Origin: Ochrobactrum teleogrylli
GTDB taxonomy: Bacteria; Pseudomonadota; Alphaproteobacteria; Rhizobiales; Rhizobiaceae
DNA: 64,000 bases
Reading direction: 5' to 3'
Assembly: GCF_006376685.1 (NCBI RefSeq)
Contig: NZ_VEWL01000007.1
Location: 1 to 64,000, forward strand
In this document: one piece after another, positions 58,112 through 64,000 of the stretch
Layout: every line of letters begins with the position of its first letter
Position numbering within the stretch: the stretch's first letter is position 1
Program-made: the position numbers and the translations under genes
The notes under the pieces: model-generated
Databases searched by the model: none
What the model was told of the DNA's origin: nothing
Seen by the model: the letters and a program-made list of their open reading frames with translations, nothing else

Positions 58112-59068
58112 ATGACAATCAGCAGACGTTCGGTGCTTGGCGCTACGGGAGCTGCTTTAATGGCCGGTATAGTGCCCGCGCGTGCAGACATGCCGTCGAA
58201 GGAGAATGATATGACACAGCAATTGAAGACGCCGGTTACCGAGACGACCCGTCCGGTTGCTCCGCTTCCATTTGCCATGACTACGCCAATGCGCGTGGCG
58301 CGTATTGGTCTCAAGGCGCGCGATGCGGAAACATTGGCCGAATATTATCGCGACGTTGTTGGCCTGCGCGAGATGAGCCGTCGCGGCGCTTCCATCGTGC
58401 TGGGCGCTGGCGACCGTGAATTGATGGAAATCGAGCAGTTTTCAGCCGCTCGCGCGGATGATCCGCGCAGCGCTGGTCTATACCACACGGCGTTCTTGCT
58501 GCCGACGCGTGGCGATCTGGCGCGCTGGTCGCGCCGGGCTATCGACAAGCAATTGCCGGTTGCCGGCGCTTCAGACCATGATGTCAGTGAAGCCATCTAC
58601 CTGACTGACCCGGAAGGGAATGGCATCGAGATTTATTCCGACCGTCCGCATGAGAAGTGGCAGTGGAACGGTGACCGCGTGAAAATGGGCACGGAAGCGC
58701 TCGACGTGCGGGGCCTGCTTGATGTCATCAAGACCGAAGGCGGAGAATGGACTGGCGCGCCGCAAAACACCGTTGTCGGCCATGTGCACCTGCGTGTTGG
58801 CAATGCGCATGAGGCCGAAACCTTCTGGCACACCGAGCTTGGGCTGGAAACGGTGCAGACCTATGGCGACCGGGCTGTGTTCATGTCCACGGGGCGTTAC
58901 CATCACCATATCGCAGCCAATGCCTGGCAGAGCGCCGGTGCCGGTAAGCGTGATGCAGATCGTACCGGACTTGCCTGGGTTGAGCTGGAAGATACGCGCG
59001 GCGGTAACGATAGCTCCTTCGTCGATCCTTGGGGCAATGTGGTCAATACGATCAAGACCAAGGCCTGA
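58112..59068 (+). CDS. VOC-family extradiol-dioxygenase-like protein with Tat signal
   Basis: 318 residues from ATG 58112, with GAAGGAG about ten bases upstream. Residues 3-25 look like a twin-arginine signal (SRRSVLGATGAALMAGIVPA). Two VOC modules follow, at about 55-165 (RIGLKARDAETLAEYYRDVV) and 205-315 (VGHVHLRVGNAHEAETFWHT, then GRYHHHIAANAWQS). Metal ligands fit His in VGHVHL, His in YHHHIAANAW and Glu in VELED. It resembles CatE-type 2,3-dioxygenases, which are normally cytosolic. A second in-frame ATG at 58211 has a good AAGGAG site. Confidence 0.78.
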   Translation: MTISRRSVLGATGAALMAGIVPARADMPSKENDMTQQLKTPVTETTRPVAPLPFAMTTPMRVARIGLKARDAETLAEYYRDVVGLREMSRRGASIVLGAGDRELMEIEQFSAARADDPRSAGLYHTAFLLPTRGDLARWSRRAIDKQLPVAGASDHDVSEAIYLTDPEGNGIEIYSDRPHEKWQWNGDRVKMGTEALDVRGLLDVIKTEGGEWTGAPQNTVVGHVHLRVGNAHEAETFWHTELGLETVQTYGDRAVFMSTGRYHHHIAANAWQSAGAGKRDADRTGLAWVELEDTRGGNDSSFVDPWGNVVNTIKTKA

Positions 59069-59088
59069 TAGAACCAATATCCCACAAT

Positions 59089-59128
59089 GGAAAAGCCCCA
59101 TGTTTTCAAAAACAGGGGGCTTTTTTGT
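59089..59128 (+). terminator. Terminator after the VOC gene
   Basis: AAAAGCCCCATGTTTT pairs with AAAACAGGGGGCTTTT with one mismatch and a short loop, followed by a T-run. It lies about 20 bases past the stop. Confidence 0.88.
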
Positions 59129-59181
59129 ATACGGCTATCACTTGAGGCGTGATCGTTTCAGATCAGCCGGACACTTGTTTT

Positions 59182-59316
59182 CTCCCTCATCCTGAGCAGG
59201 CGCGAAGCGCCGTGTCGAAGGGCGAGGGCAGGCGCTTTGCTTGTTTCCCTCTCCTTCGATCCTTCGGAAATCTCAGGATGATGCGCCGTTTTCAGCGGCT
59301 CCTCAGGATGAGGGGA
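59182..59316. repeat. CTCATCCTGAG-type palindromic repeat
   Basis: CCTCATCCTGAG at about 59185-59196 faces CTCAGGATGAGG at 59302-59313, with additional internal copies (ATCTCAGGATGATG; CGAAGCGCCGTGTCGAAGGG). This wording is common in intergenic repeats of Hyphomicrobiales. It fills the gap between the VOC terminator and the purB end; any translated frame across it is spurious. Confidence 0.7.
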
Positions 59317-59341
59317 AGGCAGCGCCAGAGCCGAAATCTTC

Positions 59342-60643
59342 TTAACCAAAGACGCGCTTGAAAATGGTATCCACATGCTTGGTGTGGTAGCCGAGATCGA
59401 ACTTCTCACGAATTTGCTCTTCGGAAAGGGCTGCGCGCACTTCCGTATCTGCCAGCAGTTCTTCAAGGAAATCGGCACCCTGTTCCCAGACTTTCATGGC
59501 GTTGCGCTGCACGAGACGATAGGCGTCTTCGCGCGATACGCCTGCCTGCGTCAGCGCCAGCAGCACGCGCTGCGAATGCACCAGACCGCGGAACTTGTTC
59601 ATGTTTTTCAGCATGTTGTCCGGATAGATCACCAGCTTTTCGACCACGCCAGCCAGACGGTTGAGCGCGAAGTCGAGGGTGATGGTGGTGTCAGGTCCAA
59701 TAGCGCGCTCGACACTCGAATGCGAAATATCGCGTTCGTGCCACAGAGCGACATTTTCCATGGCAGGCGTGACCGACATACGCACCAGACGGGCGAGGCC
59801 GGTCAGGTTTTCGGTCAGAACCGGGTTGCGCTTGTGCGGCATGGCGGACGAACCCTTCTGGCCCGGAGAGAAGAACTCTTCGGCTTCCAGAACTTCGGTG
59901 CGCTGCATGTGGCGGATTTCAATGGCGACATTTTCGATCGACGAAGCGATGACGCCAAGTGTTGCAAAGAACATCGCATGACGGTCGCGCGGAATGACCT
60001 GCGTGGAAACCGGCTCGGCTTCGAGGCCAAGCTTGGCGCAGACATATTCCTCAACGCGTGGATCGATATTGGCAAAAGTGCCGACAGCACCGGAAATCGC
60101 GCCGGTTGCGATTTCTGCGCGGGCCGCGACGAGGCGGGTGCGGTTGCGCTGCATTTCCGCATAGAAACGCGCGAAGGTGAGACCCATCGTGGTCGGTTCG
60201 GCGTGAATGCCATGGCTGCGACCGATGCGCACCGTATCCTTGTGCTCGAAGGCGCGGGTCTTGAGCGCGGCCAGAACGCGGTCCATGTCGGCGAGCAGGA
60301 GGTCGGCAGCGCGAACCAGCTGGACGTTGAGCGTGGTGTCGAGCACGTCCGACGAGGTCATGCCCTGATGCACAAAGCGGCTGTCGGGGCCGATGAATTC
60401 GGCAAGATGTGTCAGGAAGGCGATGACGTCATGCTTGGTGACGGCTTCGATTTCGTCGATGCGGGCGACGTCGAACTTCGCGACGCTACCTTTTTCCCAG
60501 ATGGTCTTGGCAGCTTCCTTGGGGATGACGCCCAGTTCGGCCAGCGCTTCGCAAGCATAGGCTTCGATCTCGAACCAGATACGGAATTTCGTTTCCGGAG
60601 ACCAGATAGCGACCATTTCTGGCCGGGAATAGCGCGGGATCAT
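59342..60643 (-). CDS. purB: Adenylosuccinate lyase (PurB)
   Basis: 433 residues. It catalyses two eliminations in purine synthesis (SAICAR to AICAR and adenylosuccinate to AMP). Fumarase/aspartase superfamily signature SSAMPHKRNPVLTEN near residue 263; TSSDVLDTTLNVQL and GRSHGIHAEPTTMGLTFARF contribute the active site. It follows rpe by 26 bases on the same strand. Confidence 0.96.
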   Translation of the reverse strand: MIPRYSRPEMVAIWSPETKFRIWFEIEAYACEALAELGVIPKEAAKTIWEKGSVAKFDVARIDEIEAVTKHDVIAFLTHLAEFIGPDSRFVHQGMTSSDVLDTTLNVQLVRAADLLLADMDRVLAALKTRAFEHKDTVRIGRSHGIHAEPTTMGLTFARFYAEMQRNRTRLVAARAEIATGAISGAVGTFANIDPRVEEYVCAKLGLEAEPVSTQVIPRDRHAMFFATLGVIASSIENVAIEIRHMQRTEVLEAEEFFSPGQKGSSAMPHKRNPVLTENLTGLARLVRMSVTPAMENVALWHERDISHSSVERAIGPDTTITLDFALNRLAGVVEKLVIYPDNMLKNMNKFRGLVHSQRVLLALTQAGVSREDAYRLVQRNAMKVWEQGADFLEELLADTEVRAALSEEQIREKFDLGYHTKHVDTIFKRVFG

Positions 60644-60669
60644 GGGAGCGTCCTGTAGAAAGTGAGGGT

Positions 60670-61347
60670 TTAACGATTACGCGCGGCTTCCGCCGCAGCA
60701 CGAATGGCGTCAATATTGGCGCGGTAGGTCTCGACCGAATTGCCTTTGTAGACAGCCGATCCGGCGACGAGAATATTCGCGCCAGCTGCAACCACCGAGC
60801 CTGCGGTTTCCGGCGTCACGCCACCGTCGACTTCAATGTCGATCGGGCGGTCGCCGACCATTTCACGGACGCGCTTGATCTTGTCGAGCATCGGCGTGAT
60901 GAATTTCTGGCCGCCGAAGCCCGGATTGACCGTCATGACGAGGATCAGGTCTACATCGTCCAGAATATTGCTGATCGCTTCGACCGGTGTTGCCGGGTTG
61001 AGCGCGATACCGGCCTTCTTGCCGAGCGCACGGATCGACTGCAGCGAGCGATGCGTATGCGGTCCGACTTCTGCGTGCACGGTGATCAGATCGCAGCCTG
61101 CATCGGCAAAGGGCTCCAGATAGGGATCGCACGGTGCAATCATCAGATGCGCGTCGAAGAATGCCTTGGTGCGCGGGCGGATCGCCTTCACCACCTGCGG
61201 GCCGAATGTGATGTTCGGCACGAAATGTCCGTCCATGACATCGATATGGATCCAGTCGGCACCGGCTTCCAGCACGGCATCGACTTCTTCGCCAAGACGG
61301 GCAAAGTCGGCGGACAGAATGGACGGGGCAATGGCGATGGGGCGCAT
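60670..61347 (-). CDS. rpe: Ribulose-phosphate 3-epimerase (Rpe)
   Basis: 225 residues from ATG 61345-61347 ([18 protein letters not shown]), with AAGGAGA upstream. TIM barrel of the pentose phosphate pathway. Metal-binding and catalytic motifs are [36 protein letters not shown] and [14 protein letters not shown]. The longer reading frame upstream runs into the lpxXL end and is not used. Confidence 0.96.
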   Translation of the reverse strand: MRPIAIAPSILSADFARLGEEVDAVLEAGADWIHIDVMDGHFVPNITFGPQVVKAIRPRTKAFFDAHLMIAPCDPYLEPFADAGCDLITVHAEVGPHTHRSLQSIRALGKKAGIALNPATPVEAISNILDDVDLILVMTVNPGFGGQKFITPMLDKIKRVREMVGDRPIDIEVDGGVTPETAGSVVAAGANILVAGSAVYKGNSVETYRANIDAIRAAAEAARNR

Positions 61348-61402
61348 GGCGATAGTCTCCTTGGCAGCGTGGCTTGCCCGTATCATATGAACAGCAAAAA
61401 TC

Positions 61403-62329
61403 CTATCCCCAGCGCTTGTGGAACCACATCCACTGGCCCGGATATTCGCGCACCCATTGCTCGACCGTGTCATTGAGCAATTGCGCGGTGGCGTCGATAT
61501 CGATCTGGCCCTTGTCGTCGCGTGGCAATTCCATGCGCTCGTAAAGTTCAAGCCGATAGCGTCCGCCGGGCAGGCGGATACAGCGCGCCGGATAGACATC
61601 GCAATCATATTGCCGCGCAAGCTTGGCCAGCAGCGGATTGGTCTTCACCGGGCGGTTGAAGAATGTGGAAGGCACGCCACGCGAGAATTTCTGGTCAACG
61701 AGCATACCGACATTGCCGCCATCGCCGAGAATACCCGCCAGCGCCCAGGCAGCGCCTGCCTTGGAAGGCACGAGATGGCCCATATTGGTATGGCGCGCTT
61801 TCAGAACCTTGTTGGCGATATAGGGATTGTTCGGCGGACGAAACAGTGCGGTGACATTCAGGCCGAATGTGGCTGCGCAGATCGGCAGCAGTTCGAAATT
61901 GCCGGTATGGGCGGTGAAGAAGATATGCGGCTTCTTTTCATCGCGCAGGCGTTCGAAAATCGGAATGCCGTCCACCTCGATCAGGCCCGGCTTTGCGGCA
62001 TGGGGATCGAAATCGAAAATCGCGTCGAGGAAAATATACTCCGCCAGCAGCCGCGCCATGGAATCCCACATGTCGCGGGCGATCACTTCGATCTCGGCGT
62101 CGCTCTTTTCGGGATAGGCTTGGCGCAGATTGTCGGTTGCGATCTTGTGGCGCGGCGTCAGCGGCCCGACGAGACGGGCCACCTTGGCCGAAAAGCTGAT
62201 GGCAGCCTTCGCCGGAAACAGGCGCAACAGGCCAAGCAGCACAAAAACGGCCTGAGCCCAGAGCCAGTAATTGAACTGCTTCAGCTTGCGCGACCAGCGA
62301 AAGAGCAGGAGCTTCAGTTTGAACATCAT
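61403..62329 (-). CDS. lpxXL: Very-long-chain lipid A acyltransferase (LpxXL type)
   Basis: 308 residues of the HtrB/MsbB late acyltransferase family. An N-terminal membrane segment ([20 protein letters not shown]) is followed by the catalytic HX4E in [13 protein letters not shown] (His-Thr-Gly-Asn-Phe-Glu) and by [20 protein letters not shown] and [17 protein letters not shown]. Position after the dehydrogenase and fabF genes matches the acpXL-fabZ-fabF-fabF-adh-lpxXL cluster of rhizobia and Brucella, where it adds a C28 hydroxy acid to lipid A at the inner membrane. Confidence 0.88.
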   Translation of the reverse strand: MMFKLKLLLFRWSRKLKQFNYWLWAQAVFVLLGLLRLFPAKAAISFSAKVARLVGPLTPRHKIATDNLRQAYPEKSDAEIEVIARDMWDSMARLLAEYIFLDAIFDFDPHAAKPGLIEVDGIPIFERLRDEKKPHIFFTAHTGNFELLPICAATFGLNVTALFRPPNNPYIANKVLKARHTNMGHLVPSKAGAAWALAGILGDGGNVGMLVDQKFSRGVPSTFFNRPVKTNPLLAKLARQYDCDVYPARCIRLPGGRYRLELYERMELPRDDKGQIDIDATAQLLNDTVEQWVREYPGQWMWFHKRWG

Positions 62330-62343
62330 GACAAGGACGGGCT

Positions 62344-63372
62344 TCAGTCGATCTGGAGAATGATCTTGCCGAAGACGTCGCGGCCTTCCATGCGCTTCAG
62401 GGCGGTGTCGATATCGTTGAAGCCGACCACCGTATCGATGACCGGATGTACGATACCACGCGCCATTTTCTGCATGGCATCGGCCATGTTTTCCATGCGG
62501 CAGCCAAACGAGCCCAGAATCTTGAGCTGCTGCTGGAAGAGCTGCATCAGGTTCATGTTGGTCGAAACGCCCGAGGTCGATCCACAGGTGACAAGACGCG
62601 CGCCGCGCTTCATGCAGAGCATCGAACCGGCCCAGGTATCCGCGCCGACATGTTCGAAGACGACATCGACGCCCTTCTTCTTGGTCAGCTTGCGCACGAC
62701 GCCTTCGAAGCGGTCTTCGCGATAGTTGATGACGTGATCGGCGCCGAGAGCCTTGGCCTTCTCGATTTTGTCGTCAGAACCAACCGTGGTGATGACGGTG
62801 CAGCCCATCTTCTTGGCAAGCTGGATCGCCGCCGAACCGATTCCCGAGCCGCCCGCCTGGACGAGAACGGTTTCGCCCGGTTCCAGCTTGGCATTGTCGA
62901 ATAGCATGTGCTCGACCGTGCCGAAGGTGACAGGCGCGACGGCAGCGCCGATGGCATCAACACCGGGAGGTGCTGCCACGAGCAGGCGGGCCGGAAGGTT
63001 CACGGCCTCGCAGGCAAAGCCGTCGAGATGGAAACCATGAACGCCGCCGACATGTTCGCACAGATTGTCACGGCCTTCACGGCAGGCGCGGCAAAGGCCG
63101 CAGGTGCGCGCACCATAGATCGAAACAAGCTGGCCGGGCAGCAGATTGGAAACGCCGGGACCGACGGCATCGACAACGCCGGAAGCTTCCGCACCGATCA
63201 CCAGCGGCATCTTGCGTTTGGCGAAAGCCATACCGCGCCAGCCCCATACGTCGATATGGTTCAGCGCGACCGCCTTGATCTTGACCGTGACTTCGCCAAG
63301 GCCGGGAGGCGGCGGCGGTGCAATATCGGTGATTTCAAGGCGACGGTCGTCGAGAAGCTGCAAAGCGCGCAT
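62344..63372 (-). CDS. Zinc-type MDR dehydrogenase of the VLCFA-lipid A cluster
   Basis: 342-residue medium-chain dehydrogenase/reductase. N-terminal domain with GAEASGVVDAVGPGVSNLLP and the structural-zinc cysteines CGLCRACREGRDNLC. Rossmann motif VLVQAGGSGIGSAAIQLAKK near 165-185. In the corresponding rhizobial cluster this is the adh2XL gene, thought to take part in making the very long acyl chain. It lies 14 bases before lpxXL, so the two are co-transcribed. Its precise reaction is not established. Confidence 0.85.
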   Translation of the reverse strand: MRALQLLDDRRLEITDIAPPPPPGLGEVTVKIKAVALNHIDVWGWRGMAFAKRKMPLVIGAEASGVVDAVGPGVSNLLPGQLVSIYGARTCGLCRACREGRDNLCEHVGGVHGFHLDGFACEAVNLPARLLVAAPPGVDAIGAAVAPVTFGTVEHMLFDNAKLEPGETVLVQAGGSGIGSAAIQLAKKMGCTVITTVGSDDKIEKAKALGADHVINYREDRFEGVVRKLTKKKGVDVVFEHVGADTWAGSMLCMKRGARLVTCGSTSGVSTNMNLMQLFQQQLKILGSFGCRMENMADAMQKMARGIVHPVIDTVVGFNDIDTALKRMEGRDVFGKIILQID

Positions 63373-63456
63373 GGGCTCTTCCTTTCATGGCATGATCCCG
63401 GAGAGCTTCCGCCTTCCGGGATCATCAGGAAATTTAAAATTCTTTTGCCGGACGGA

Positions 63457-64000
<544 letters not shown>

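Noticed and set aside
59158-59478. 106-codon frame running through the CTCATCCTGAG repeat
   Set aside because: The frame is produced by a palindromic intergenic repeat plus the antisense end of purB; such repeat-derived ORFs are a known artefact.

Overview
The window looks chromosomal and comes from a Brucella/Ochrobactrum-type alphaproteobacterium (Hyphomicrobiales). The case rests on four things: 103-105 bp palindromes resembling the Brucella Bru-RS elements, a complete 14-gene nuo operon whose NuoE carries an alphaproteobacterial C-terminal extension, a DUF1476 (F1-ATPase zeta) gene next to purC, and the edge of the rhizobial/Brucella cluster for very-long-chain lipid A acylation. All assignments are from reading the sequence; no database search was run.

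Layout. 1-450: remnant of an IS3-type transposase. 451-5165: livFGMHK-type branched-chain amino acid/amide ABC transporter (minus strand), with stacked inverted repeats between the binding-protein gene and the permeases. 5563-9364: pobA and divergent pobR (4-hydroxybenzoate catabolism), then a convergent alpha-ketoglutaric semialdehyde dehydrogenase. 9734-10487: two nearly identical 221 bp units, each a promoter plus tRNA-Asp(GTC), separated by two imperfect hairpin elements; a 31-residue membrane peptide follows. 11292-26506: nuoA-N, followed by birA, RNase J (rnj), methylmalonyl-CoA epimerase and a DUF1467 membrane protein. 29852-30653: a long non-coding stretch with a good candidate small RNA on the minus strand. 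30654-38035: proS, lolC/E, lolD, a 28-residue membrane peptide and dnaE. 38068-42528: a luciferase-like flavin oxidoreductase, an NAD(P)-binding reductase with a divergent HxlR regulator, DUF3008, a secreted protein and an extensin-like protein. 42857-47612: rpsD, ttcA, an inositol-monophosphatase-family protein, a Bcr/CflA exporter, grxD and bolA. 47788-55796: purL, then a block of unrelated genes (MocR regulator, two DUF1127 paralogs, lipoprotein, GST), then purQ, purS and purC. 56155-59068: ATPase zeta subunit, HpaI-type aldolase, RBBP9-type hydrolase and a VOC dioxygenase with a Tat signal. 59342-64000: purB, rpe, lpxXL, an MDR dehydrogenase and a partial fabF-type ketosynthase.

How the parts fit. 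Most of the window is housekeeping: respiration, purine synthesis, replication, translation and envelope lipoprotein/lipid A assembly. Accessory character is concentrated in the liv-pob-dehydrogenase segment (uptake and aromatic/sugar-acid catabolism), the tRNA-Asp repeat region and the MocR-DUF1127 block that splits the pur cluster. The least expected items are the paired hairpins between duplicated tRNA genes, two tiny single-span membrane peptides, the orphan sRNA-like transcription unit, and a VOC enzyme with two well-placed start sites that would send it to different compartments. No phage, CRISPR array or defence island is seen.
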